A stretch of DNA of 18,500 bases from an uncultured Muribaculaceae bacterium (GTDB taxonomy: Bacteria > Bacteroidota > Bacteroidia > Bacteroidales > Muribaculaceae): positions 1-18,500 of the forward strand of contig CAJUDL010000057.1 in assembly GCA_910585285.1 (NCBI GenBank), given 5' to 3'. Below are positions 7,573-14,253 of this stretch, piece after piece; within the stretch, counting starts at the first letter, position 1; every line of letters begins with the position of its first letter. Below the pieces are notes generated by a model, which worked only from the letters and a program-made list of their open reading frames with translations, did not search any database and was not told where the DNA came from. Made by a program: the position numbers and the translations under genes.

Positions 7573-7653
7573 ATAATGCCGGGACATAATGCCGGCAAGG
7601 CATATGTCGTCTGCGTTTTGACGAAGCCGGTTGAGTGAAGGCACCTTGGTGCC
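7573..7653. repeat. Structured gene-less stretch with a short direct repeat and hairpins
   Basis: The 305 bases between the LacI-type gene and the start at 7868 hold no convincing gene. The first half is structured: ATAATGCCGG occurs twice (7573-7582, 7586-7595); CCGGC (7592-7596) can pair with GCCGG (7626-7630), enclosing TCGTC (7607-7611) / GACGA (7620-7624); and GGCAC-CTTG-GTGCC (7640-7653) is a compact hairpin with a CUUG tetraloop. No U-run follows. It may be a small RNA, a mobile-element remnant or a dispersed repeat. The second half (7681-7867) is AT-rich leader DNA with no clear consensus promoter. Confidence 0.4.
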
Positions 7654-7867
7654 CCGTATGTTGTTGCCTCCCATGTAGCCTTTATTAACATTTAGATTAA
7701 TAATCGTTAAACTAAAATTTTGAATTAAACTCTTTGATTTTTCATCTGTCTTAAAACTGAAATCCAATTGGAACGAGAATTTCCGAAGCCGTTGGAAACC
7801 TCCATAATCTGCGAGTCTGACCGGCTTTTAAAAGTATAAGTTTAACAGATTAAAAAAATTGACAGTA

Positions 7868-8431
7868 ATGAAAACAAAAATATTAGGTTTGACATTCCTT
7901 ACAATCGCTTTATTCTCAGTCAGTGCTTCTGCTCAGCAGAAAATACAGTCAACTGAAAATTGCAAGTTTAATACTGAGTGTGCAGCACAAAATAAAAAAT
8001 GTCTCAAAGACTGCAAGAATTGCAAAGACTGCAAAGACTGTAAAAAAGTCAAATGTCAAAGAAAGGTTGACCTTTTCGAAGGCATAACACTTACAACTGA
8101 GCAAAAAAGTCGCATTGATGCTCTGAATAATGCATCTAAAGTATCGCGTCAGGAGATCAAAGCCAAGGCAAAAAAAGCGCGTGAGAATAAAGATACAACC
8201 TTCAATCCGCGCAATGTCCGCAAAGAATTGAGAAGCAAATATATCAACGACCTCGGCGAGATCCTCACATCTGATCAGATGGTTGTTTACCTCAAGAATT
8301 TCTATGTAAACAATGGTTCTCATCATGGAGGGAAAAAAGCATTTGCCGCAAAGCATGGCAAAGGTCATAAAAATGGCAAAGGCAACCGCCAGGGAAAAGC
8401 TCTCCGTCAGATGCAATCAGCAAGCAAGTAA
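7868..8431 (+). CDS. Secreted Cys/Lys/His-rich protein with two LTxxQ motifs (Spy/CpxP-like)
   Basis: A 187-residue exported protein. I chose the ATG at 7868 rather than the in-frame TTG at 7859 because it begins directly with the signal peptide MKTKILGLTFLTIALFSVSA, with likely cleavage after Ala22 (SASA-QQ). The mature part has three zones. First, eight cysteines lie within residues 32-63, mostly as repeated Cys-Lys-Asp/Asn units (KDCKNCKDCKDCKK). Second, a helical region carries two LTxxQ motifs, LTTEQ (75-79) and LTSDQ (133-137), the hallmark of periplasmic Spy/CpxP chaperone or metal-stress proteins. Third, a Gly/Lys/His tail contains SHHGG and KHGKGHKNGKG. The Cys and His clusters suggest metal binding (inference). 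It is monocistronic and ends before a strong terminator. Confidence 0.7.
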   Translation: MKTKILGLTFLTIALFSVSASAQQKIQSTENCKFNTECAAQNKKCLKDCKNCKDCKDCKKVKCQRKVDLFEGITLTTEQKSRIDALNNASKVSRQEIKAKAKKARENKDTTFNPRNVRKELRSKYINDLGEILTSDQMVVYLKNFYVNNGSHHGGKKAFAAKHGKGHKNGKGNRQGKALRQMQSASK

Positions 8432-8438
8432 AAAACTT

Positions 8439-8488
8439 CATAGGTTAATAAGTTAGGTTAGTTATTAGGTGAATAAAAAGTAATTTTT
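8439..8488 (+). repeat. Low-complexity TTAGGTT/GTTATTAGG tract
   Basis: Between the stop codon and the terminator, short imperfect units such as AGGTTAATAAG, TTAGGTTAG and TTATTAGGTGAA follow one another. No gene or clear site is seen. It may be a slippage-prone tract. Confidence 0.35.
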
Positions 8489-8500
8489 AAACAAATTCAG

Positions 8501-8536
8501 AAAAGGGTCGGTGACTGTGATGTCGCCGACCCTTTT
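8501..8536. terminator. Bidirectional intrinsic terminator between convergent genes
   Basis: A 15-bp stem with one G-U pair (8501-8515 with 8522-8536) closes the loop TGTGAT. The arms start with AAAA and end with TTTT, so a U-run is produced in either direction; on the plus strand ACTTTTT follows as well. It lies between the secreted-protein gene (plus) and aguB (minus) and probably ends both transcripts. Confidence 0.85.
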
Positions 8537-8592
8537 ACTTTTTACCTCTTACTTCTTACTTCCCTTTTCCCCTCTCACCTCTTCCCTTCTAC
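8531..8592. repeat. Pyrimidine-rich tract (plus strand) at the aguB 3' end
   Basis: After the terminator the plus strand is almost pure C/T with scattered A, in repeating units such as CTCTTACTTCTTACTTCCC. It reaches the aguB stop codon at 8589. It looks like a simple-sequence tract with imperfect 7- to 8-base periods, not a coding region. Confidence 0.45.
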
Positions 8593-9476
8593 ACAAGAAA
8601 TCGTTTCGTTATCTCCCCATAATTCTCGATTCGGCGATCGCGAAAGAAGGGCCACCACCTTCTAACATCCTCAGATCTGTGGATATCAACCTCCACCACC
8701 TGCTCGGCGGGCGCATTATCTGGAGCCAAATATAGAAATTCCCCCTGCGGACCAGCAACAAAGCTCGAACCCCAGAAATCGATTCCGGAAGTCTGACCTG
8801 AAGGATCTTCCTCAAAGCCACAACGGTTCACACTTATCACAGGAAGTCCGTTCGCCACAGCGTGTCCGCGTTGCACTGTTATCCATGCCTCCCTTTGCCT
8901 CTCTTTCTCATCCTGCGTATCATCCGGATTCCACCCTATTGCAGTAGGATAAATAAGCATCTCCGCACCTTTCATTGCCATAAGACGGGCGGCTTCTGGA
9001 TACCACTGATCCCAGCACACCAAGACTCCTAATTTTCCCAAGGATGTCTCTATCGGCTCAAATCCGAGATCTCCGGGAGTAAAATAGAATTTTTCGTAAA
9101 AACCTGGATCATCAGGAATATGCATCTTGCGATATTTTCCGGCAACAGAACCGTCAGTATCAAAAACAACAGCTGTGTTATGATATAATCCGGGAGCCCG
9201 GCGTTCGAAAGTGCTTGTCACTATCACCACATTGTTGGCTGCTGCCGCCGAACCATAAAACTCAGTGAAATCACCCGGCAATGTCTGTGCAAGATCAAAG
9301 TTATCTACATTCTCGGTCTGACAAAAATAGAGAGAATCGTGAAGTTCGGATAAAACAATGAGTTTTGCACCCTCTGAGGCAAGATTTTCAATAGCTGTAA
9401 GATTGCGGGCTCTGTTGAAATCTATATCTTCAATGAAGGAATGCTGCACGATTCCTACTTGCAGTTTACTATTCAT
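8589..9476 (-). CDS. aguB: N-carbamoylputrescine amidase
   Basis: A nitrilase-superfamily enzyme of 295 residues that hydrolyses N-carbamoylputrescine to putrescine, CO2 and ammonia. The catalytic triad is Glu44 (LSELHDS), Lys117 (YRKMHIP) and Cys154 (VCWDQWYPE). The PDDPGFYEKFYFTPGD segment (121-136) and the HAVANGLPV / NRCGFE region near the C-terminus match carbamoylputrescine amidases. I start it at 9476 (MNSKLQVGIVQ), where the family fold begins; the same frame stays open 55 codons further upstream, but that extension lies over the aguA 3' end and does not look like the family. It lies 22 bases after aguA on the same strand. The two enzymes form the agmatine-to-putrescine route. Confidence 0.93.
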   Translation of the reverse strand: MNSKLQVGIVQHSFIEDIDFNRARNLTAIENLASEGAKLIVLSELHDSLYFCQTENVDNFDLAQTLPGDFTEFYGSAAAANNVVIVTSTFERRAPGLYHNTAVVFDTDGSVAGKYRKMHIPDDPGFYEKFYFTPGDLGFEPIETSLGKLGVLVCWDQWYPEAARLMAMKGAEMLIYPTAIGWNPDDTQDEKERQREAWITVQRGHAVANGLPVISVNRCGFEEDPSGQTSGIDFWGSSFVAGPQGEFLYLAPDNAPAEQVVEVDIHRSEDVRRWWPFFRDRRIENYGEITKRFLV

Positions 9477-9498
9477 ATACTGTAGTGTTAGAAGCTGT

Positions 9499-10545
9499 TT
9501 AAAATACTGTAGAATTAAAAATATTATCAGGTATCTGCATAGTGGCGCAATGAAGCGAACCATGTTGTTTGATAAGGGTTGAGCATTCCACCGGCACAAT
9601 TTCATGATTCGGGAAGGCAACCTTGACCGTGTGACACGCAAGCGTATCGTTCTCCGGCTGTGAATAAACAGGCATGAAGATTGTATCCGGAGTCACGAGA
9701 TAATTTGCATACGATGCCGGGAGTCGCAAACCATCCTCATCATAAATCGCAAATGGCAAAGGAAGTTCCACAAGATTATATGGTTCTCCCTCAGGTGTGC
9801 GGAAGAGCGTCAGTTGTGCGCGCATTTTCAATAAATCTTCGAAATGAGGATCATCCATGTCGCGGCATCCTGTGAATAGAATTGTATTTCCGGGAGCCAT
9901 TCTACACAACGTATCGATATGCGAGTCTGTGTCATCCCCTGCGAGGGCACCGTAATCAAGCCATAGCACATGGGAAAGTCCCAGACGGGAATTCAATATT
10001 CCATTCAGCTCCTGCTTGCTGTGGCCGCCATTGCGATTCTGGGAGCATAGACATGTAGATGTTGTCAGCAGAGTGTCATAGCCGTCTGTTTCTATCGACC
10101 CTCCTTCAAGAATAAAATCTCTCTCGTTTCTATACACTTCAGGAGTTATAACACATTTATCCCTGAGCTGAAGATTCATAAGATTGTCATGGTCTGCGGC
10201 AAATTTCAATCCCCACCCGTTGAATCCGAAATCAAGAGCACGGAGACGTCCTCCCCTTTCCACGGATATCGGACCGTAATCACGGGTCCACGTATCGTTA
10301 TATTCCGCGTCAATCAGGGTTAGTAGAGATTGATCGCAATCATGCAATAATTGCATTGCTGAATCTTTATCGGAAGTCAATACCACGCAATGATACCCCC
10401 TCGACGTAAATGCGGATATCATGCGGTGATACTGATCGCGAGCCTCTTCAAGTATGTAATTCCAGTCGGTATGCGGTTCGGGGAGGGCAAGGAGTATTGC
10501 CCGGCAACTTTCCCATTCCGCAATCAGCCTTATATCATTATTCAT
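9499..10545 (-). CDS. aguA: Agmatine deiminase
   Basis: A guanidino-group-modifying enzyme (peptidylarginine deiminase-like fold) of 348 residues, converting agmatine to N-carbamoylputrescine and ammonia. Visible active-site segments are NDTWTRDYGP (83-92), ILEGGSIETDG (145-155), DTDSHIDTLCR (205-215, His209) and GSLHCATMQIP (329-339) with nucleophile Cys333. The family also contains secreted bacterial peptidylarginine deiminases, but there is no signal peptide here and aguB is next door, so agmatine is the likely substrate. Putrescine made here could feed polyamine synthesis. The ATG at 10545 fits the start of the domain (ECES-like motif AEWESCRAILLALP at 9-22). Confidence 0.93.
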   Translation of the reverse strand: MNNDIRLIAEWESCRAILLALPEPHTDWNYILEEARDQYHRMISAFTSRGYHCVVLTSDKDSAMQLLHDCDQSLLTLIDAEYNDTWTRDYGPISVERGGRLRALDFGFNGWGLKFAADHDNLMNLQLRDKCVITPEVYRNERDFILEGGSIETDGYDTLLTTSTCLCSQNRNGGHSKQELNGILNSRLGLSHVLWLDYGALAGDDTDSHIDTLCRMAPGNTILFTGCRDMDDPHFEDLLKMRAQLTLFRTPEGEPYNLVELPLPFAIYDEDGLRLPASYANYLVTPDTIFMPVYSQPENDTLACHTVKVAFPNHEIVPVECSTLIKQHGSLHCATMQIPDNIFNSTVF

Positions 10546-10568
10546 ATGTTTATTTCATAAGTTCACTT

Positions 10569-10576
10569 CAAAAATA
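10569..10576 (-). promoter_or_regulatory. -7 element for aguA-aguB
   Basis: On the minus strand, 10576 to 10569 reads TATTTTTG, matching TAnnTTTG, 23 bases before the aguA start. The expected -33 (about 10597-10599) reads TTC rather than TTG. The palindrome at 10582-10593 would sit inside the spacer of this promoter. Confidence 0.5.
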
Positions 10577-10581
10577 ACAAC

Positions 10582-10593
10582 TATTCGCGAATA
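10582..10593. promoter_or_regulatory. Palindrome TATTCGCGAATA between divergent promoters
   Basis: A perfect 12-bp palindrome in the aguA / DUF1599 intergenic region. It is 5 bases upstream of the aguA -7 element and touches the -33 element of the opposite promoter. That position suits an operator controlling both directions. No regulator gene is adjacent, so the binding protein is unknown. Confidence 0.4.
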
Positions 10594-10627
10594 TTTGAAG
10601 CGATTTCTGATTTTTTTATTATTTTCG
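10594..10627 (+). promoter_or_regulatory. Probable promoter of the DUF1599-doxX-rlmH-nadC-yraN operon
   Basis: TTTG at 10594-10597 and TATTTTCG at 10620-10627 (one mismatch to TAnnTTTG) are separated by 22 bases, slightly long. The start codon follows 25 bases later. No other promoter-like pair is evident before the operon. Confidence 0.45.
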
Positions 10628-10652
10628 CAGTTAAAACCCAAATTTCAACTAA

Positions 10653-11198
10653 ATGGAAACCCATAATACTGCCGAAGAGTTTGCTGCAGTGAAAGCCGTT
10701 TGCCGCGACATCTTCGAAAAGAAACTTAAAGACTATGGCACATCATGGCGCATCATGCGTCCGTCAAGTCTCACCGACCAGATATTTATCAAAGCCCGCA
10801 GAATCCGTTCTCTTGAGGAAAAAGGGATAGAAGCGGCGGCTGTGAATGAAGGTATCGAACCGGAGTTCATTGGTATCGTAAACTATTGCGCGATTGCCCT
10901 TATCCAACTTGATCTCGGTGCTGGTGAACCAATTCCAGCAGAGGAAGCTCTCAAACTCTATAAAGAGAAAATAGAGGCTGCCACTGCTCTGATGATGAAT
11001 AAAAATCATGACTATGACGAAGCGTGGCGTGAGATGCGTGTCAGCTCATTCACCGACATTATCCTCCAAAAACTCATGCGCACAAAAGAGATTGAGGATC
11101 ATCATGGCAAAACCATCATGAGCGAAGGCGTTGATGCCAACTATATGGATATGATTAATTATGCTCTATTCGCACTTATCAAAATACGTTTCGCCTGA
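10653..11198 (+). CDS. DUF1599 family protein (nucleotide modification-associated domain)
   Basis: A soluble, mainly helical protein of 181 residues with an internal duplication. DYGTSWRIMRPSSLTDQIF (28-46) matches DYDEAWREMRVSSFTDII (120-137), and NEGIEPEFIGIVNYCAIALI (65-84) matches SEGVDANYMDMINYALFALI (157-176). This double repeat is the DUF1599 pattern seen across Bacteroidetes. Related domains are linked by comparative studies to nucleotide modification or nucleotide-level reactions, but the biochemical role of this chromosomal form is not established. It is the first gene of a tight operon, and its 3' end overlaps the next gene by 38 bases if that gene starts at 11161. Confidence 0.85.
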   Translation: METHNTAEEFAAVKAVCRDIFEKKLKDYGTSWRIMRPSSLTDQIFIKARRIRSLEEKGIEAAAVNEGIEPEFIGIVNYCAIALIQLDLGAGEPIPAEEALKLYKEKIEAATALMMNKNHDYDEAWREMRVSSFTDIILQKLMRTKEIEDHHGKTIMSEGVDANYMDMINYALFALIKIRFA

Positions 11199-12456
11199 TC
11201 CTGAGAGCAGACTCGTGCGTGGCATTACATGGATAATCCGCGAACTGACGGCTCTGGTATTCATATTCTCCGGTTTTGTCAAAGCTATCGACCCTTGGGG
11301 CACGCTTTACAAGGTAGAGGATTATCTCGCGGCAATGGGATTGACCATATGGCCAAATCTCGTTGTTGTCGGTGTCTTTTTTCTTTGCGGCATAGAATTC
11401 TTTATCGGCGTGTGTCTCGCCACAGGATGCTTCCGCAAAGGCATCGCCATATTGAGTTTTGCAATGATGTGCTTTATGCTGCCCCTGACCCTGTGGATTG
11501 CCGTGTTTGATCCCGTGGCAGATTGCGGATGTTTCGGCGATGCATATATCATATCAAACTGGGCAACGTTCTGGAAGAATGTTTTGCTTTTCGCATTCAC
11601 CCTATGGCTTGTGAAATACAACCGGTATTGCGCATGTCTGATTACCCCCGCAATCCAATGGATAGCATTCATCGCCACGGCTTTGTTCATCTGTCTTATT
11701 GAGTTGCTTGGTTATTTGTATCAGCCACTTATTGATTTCAGACCTTATAAAACCGGAACTCTCCTGACCGAACAGACCAACGCTGACCAACCCGACTTCA
11801 CATTCGTATACAGCAAGGATGGCGTTGAAAAGGAGTTCTCCATGGATAACCTTCCGGATGAAAGCGAAGGGTGGGTATTCGTGGATCGCAAGGAAACAGC
11901 CTCATCTTCCGCTAATGAAAATGAGAGCGACAAAGGATTCCATATCTGGGAAGAAAATGAAGATGTAACGGATGAAGTCCTGTCGCCTGATAAAGACCGT
12001 ATCCTTCTCCTGATGCCTGACATGGGCAACGTGTCGATTTCAACCACTTGGAAAATCAACTCTCTTCATGACTGGGCAACGCAACATGACATAGACATGG
12101 TTGCGGCAGTGGCTGGTTCACGCGGAGAGATCGACAACTGGATAGACCTTTCAATGCCGGATTATCCCATCTATACAGCCGATGACACCGCAATCAAGGA
12201 GTTGGCACGAGGCAATCCGGCTGTGGTATATACACATGACGGCATCGTGGAATGGAAAAGCACCTTACGTGCCATAAACACCGATGACTTCATGGCAAAC
12301 GACACATCGGCAGACCCTATGAGTTTTGCCCGCGACAACAAACGCATGCTCCTCAATTATTCTTATATATATATATCAGTGATGGTATTACTGATAATGA
12401 TATCATTTATTCCGGCTCTTAAAAATTCACTCTTAAGATGGAAATCGAATTGCTGA
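11161..12456 (+). CDS. DoxX/MauE-like membrane protein with a C-terminal thioredoxin-like region
   Basis: A membrane protein of up to 431 residues. The N-terminal half has four to five hydrophobic helices (about 27-42, 64-88, 95-116, 138-152, 164-188) with family landmarks FIFSGFVKAIDPWGTLYK (34-51) and DCGCFGD (121-127). The second half is soluble: a charged stretch (210-275), then a region with a thioredoxin-like run of strands and helices (about 279-372: ILLLMPDM, DMVAAVAGS, YPIYTADD, GNPAVVYTHDGI), and a final membrane helix (398-420). The soluble part has no CxxC, so a classic redox role is doubtful; Cys122 and Cys124 are the best redox candidates. The start is uncertain: ATG 11161 overlaps the gene before, while GTG 11215 avoids overlap and still precedes helix 1. 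Its stop overlaps rlmH by 19 bases. Confidence 0.75.
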   Translation: MLYSHLSKYVSPDPESRLVRGITWIIRELTALVFIFSGFVKAIDPWGTLYKVEDYLAAMGLTIWPNLVVVGVFFLCGIEFFIGVCLATGCFRKGIAILSFAMMCFMLPLTLWIAVFDPVADCGCFGDAYIISNWATFWKNVLLFAFTLWLVKYNRYCACLITPAIQWIAFIATALFICLIELLGYLYQPLIDFRPYKTGTLLTEQTNADQPDFTFVYSKDGVEKEFSMDNLPDESEGWVFVDRKETASSSANENESDKGFHIWEENEDVTDEVLSPDKDRILLLMPDMGNVSISTTWKINSLHDWATQHDIDMVAAVAGSRGEIDNWIDLSMPDYPIYTADDTAIKELARGNPAVVYTHDGIVEWKSTLRAINTDDFMANDTSADPMSFARDNKRMLLNYSYIYISVMVLLIMISFIPALKNSLLRWKSNC

Positions 12457-12911
12457 CAGTTGGTAAAACCACTATCCGATTTGTAGAGGATGGCATAGCC
12501 GAATATTCAAAACGGCTTAAGCATTATATACCTTACTCCATCAAATCATTGCCAGATGTAAAAAATGCATCAAAAATGGATCAAGCAAAACAGAAAGAGG
12601 CTGAGGGAGAGAAAATACTCGATGCGATCTCGAATTCCGATTTTGTAGTGCTTCTCGACGAACGGGGCAAACAATATTCCTCTATCGAGTTTTCTGCATT
12701 TTTAGAGAAACAGATGATATCCGGACGAAGGAAAGTAGTTTTTGTAGTTGGCGGTCCTTACGGCTTCTCGCAACCCGTCTATGATCGTGCCGACTCCCTT
12801 CTGTCGCTCTCAAAAATGACTTTCAACCACGAGATGGTCCGCCTCTTCTTCACAGAGCAAATCTACCGGGCAATGACCATCCTTCGCGGCGAACCCTACC
12901 ACCATGAATAA
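12438..12911 (+). CDS. rlmH: 23S rRNA (pseudouridine-1915-N3)-methyltransferase
   Basis: RlmH is a SPOUT-class enzyme that uses S-adenosylmethionine to methylate pseudouridine 1915 in helix 69 of 23S rRNA. The 157-residue length is normal. Visible motifs are LLDERGKQYSS (72-82), the SAM-binding VVGGPYGFS (103-111), LSKMTFNHEMVRLFFTEQ (124-141) and the C-terminal YRAMTILRGEPYHHE used in substrate binding. The start lies inside the 3' end of the doxX-like gene (19-base overlap), so translation is probably coupled. Confidence 0.97.
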   Translation: MEIELLTVGKTTIRFVEDGIAEYSKRLKHYIPYSIKSLPDVKNASKMDQAKQKEAEGEKILDAISNSDFVVLLDERGKQYSSIEFSAFLEKQMISGRRKVVFVVGGPYGFSQPVYDRADSLLSLSKMTFNHEMVRLFFTEQIYRAMTILRGEPYHHE

Positions 12912-12934
12912 CCCTTCCCATCTCTCCCTATTCC

Positions 12935-12964
12935 GCCCCATATAGCCCTATATAGCCCCATTTA
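12935..12964 (+). repeat. Three 10-base tandem units GCCC(C/T)ATATA
   Basis: The rlmH-nadC spacer holds GCCCCATATA (12935-12944), GCCCTATATA (12945-12954) and a third, diverged GCCCCATTTA (12955-12964). The unit is close to one DNA helical turn. It lies 18 bases upstream of the nadC start, where a change in copy number could alter spacing or leader structure. Confidence 0.55.
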
Positions 12965-12981
12965 ATAAAATCAACATAAAT

Positions 12982-13830
12982 ATGAAAACAAAAGACGAAC
13001 TTATCGACGAACTCCTCGATCTCGCATTCGCAGAAGATCTCGGGGATGGCGATCATACCACCCTCTCCACAATTCCGGCAGACGCCATGGGTCGTTCACG
13101 ACTCATCATCAAAGAAGACGGCATACTTGCCGGTGTTGATGTAGCAGAAGAAGTGCTTCACAAGGTTGATCCGTCAATCAAGATGACCGTCATGATCAAT
13201 GACGGAGCGGAAGTCAAAAAAGGCGATGTTGCCTTCACTGCTGAAGGTCCGATCCGTTCGCTCCTCATTGCCGAACGCACCATGCTAAACATCATGCAAC
13301 GCATGAGCGGTGTGGCAACCATGACACGTCGCTATCAGGATGAGCTCAAAGGACTCCACACCCGCGTCCTCGACACCCGCAAAACAACTCCCGGTATGCG
13401 TATGCTTGAGAAAGACGCTGTAAAAATCGGCGGGGGAACAAATCACCGTATCGGACTTTTCGACATGATCCTCATCAAAGACAACCACATTGATTTCGCA
13501 GGAGGATTGGAGAAAGCCATTCAGCGCGCAAACGACTATTGCAAGGAAAACGGCAAAGACCTCAAAATTGAAGTTGAAGTCCGTAGTCTTGATGATATCC
13601 GCAGAGTTCTTGCACATGGAGGTGTAGACCGCATCATGTTCGACAACTTCACCCCTGCCCTCACCAAAGAAGCTGTTGAGCTTGTCGGAGGCAAGGTTGA
13701 GACCGAATCATCCGGCGGCATCACTCTCGAGAATCTTCGCGAATACGGCGAAGCAGGCGTTGACTTCATCTCTGTCGGTGCACTCACCCACTCCGTGAAA
13801 GGTCTCGACATGTCTTTCAAAGCCTTTTGA
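12982..13830 (+). CDS. nadC: Nicotinate-nucleotide diphosphorylase (carboxylating); quinolinate phosphoribosyltransferase
   Basis: NadC converts quinolinate and PRPP to nicotinate mononucleotide, CO2 and PPi, the entry of de novo NAD synthesis into the pyridine pathway. The length of 282 residues is typical. Motifs visible are EDLGDGDHTT (18-27), ERTMLNIMQRMSGVAT (98-113), DTRKTTPGMR (131-140), KIGGGTNHRIGLFDMILIKD (148-167), EVEVRSLDD (197-205), MFDNFTP (219-225), ESSGGI (242-247) and DFISVGALTHS (261-271). No nadA or nadB is in the window. Its stop overlaps the yraN start by one base (TGATG). Confidence 0.97.
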   Translation: MKTKDELIDELLDLAFAEDLGDGDHTTLSTIPADAMGRSRLIIKEDGILAGVDVAEEVLHKVDPSIKMTVMINDGAEVKKGDVAFTAEGPIRSLLIAERTMLNIMQRMSGVATMTRRYQDELKGLHTRVLDTRKTTPGMRMLEKDAVKIGGGTNHRIGLFDMILIKDNHIDFAGGLEKAIQRANDYCKENGKDLKIEVEVRSLDDIRRVLAHGGVDRIMFDNFTPALTKEAVELVGGKVETESSGGITLENLREYGEAGVDFISVGALTHSVKGLDMSFKAF

Positions 13831-14216
13831 TGATCGACAAGAAAAAGCAGGGAGCGGCAAACCGCGAATGGGGTATGCAGGCGGAACAGATTGCCGCCGA
13901 TTACCTCCTTGCTCACGGATATATCATCCGCGAAAGGAACTGGCGTGTCAGCAATAAAATCGAAATCGATATCATCGCCGAGAAAGATGGCTCTATTGTC
14001 TTCGTAGAAGTCAAGGCGAGGAAAGGCGAATTTGAAGCTGCCGATGAAGCCGTTGACACACCTAAAAGAAACAAGATGATAAAGGGAGGGGACATTTACA
14101 TGCGCTCCCTCCCTCATCTCTTTCCCTATCGCCTCGACATAATAGCCGTCACAGGCACTCCCGACTCCCACGAAATAAAACATCTCCCCGATGCCTTCCT
14201 TCCTCCCCTTAAATAA
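13830..14216 (+). CDS. yraN: YraN family (UPF0102) nuclease-fold protein
   Basis: A small protein of 128 residues from ATG 13830; an in-frame TTG one codon earlier is an unlikely start. It carries the UPF0102 pattern: EWGMQAEQIAADYLLAHGY (13-31), RERNWR (34-39), EIDIIAEKDGSIVFVEVKAR (45-64). These are the residues of a restriction-endonuclease-like PD-(D/E)xK fold, with Asp47 and Glu60-Val-Lys62 as probable metal-site residues. The family is widespread and often placed beside DNA, RNA or cell-division genes; its function is not settled. It is translationally coupled to nadC and is the last gene of the operon. It converges with the minus-strand gene at 14254, and no intrinsic terminator is visible in the 37-base gap. 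Confidence 0.92.
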   Translation: MIDKKKQGAANREWGMQAEQIAADYLLAHGYIIRERNWRVSNKIEIDIIAEKDGSIVFVEVKARKGEFEAADEAVDTPKRNKMIKGGDIYMRSLPHLFPYRLDIIAVTGTPDSHEIKHLPDAFLPPLK

Positions 14217-14253
14217 TACATTCTGAATTTACAATTGTTACATAAAGACATGA

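Noticed and set aside
7101..7691. Minus-strand open frame (196 codons) antisense to the LacI-type gene
   Set aside because: The plus-strand gene has a clear helix-turn-helix and sensor domain; the antisense product is Cys/His-scattered with no domain.
7543..7767. Open frame of 74 codons on the minus strand across the structured gap
   Set aside because: It overlaps the 3' end of the LacI-type gene, has no signal peptide or recognisable domain, and its most ordered part coincides with the direct repeat and hairpins, so I treat it as a by-product of the repeat rather than a gene.
9477..9641. In-frame upstream extension of aguB with a hydrophobic stretch that could be a membrane anchor
   Set aside because: These 55 codons overlap the aguA 3' end, are unlike nitrilase-family N-termini, and ATG 9476 starts exactly where the conserved fold begins.
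12361..12378. TA-dinucleotide run inside the DoxX-like gene
   Set aside because: It encodes alternating Tyr-Ile in a membrane helix in frame; no sign that it acts as a separate element.
14217..14253. Terminator between yraN and the convergent SusE/F-like gene
   Set aside because: The 37-base gap shows no stem of useful length; termination there must be factor-dependent or lie inside a coding region.
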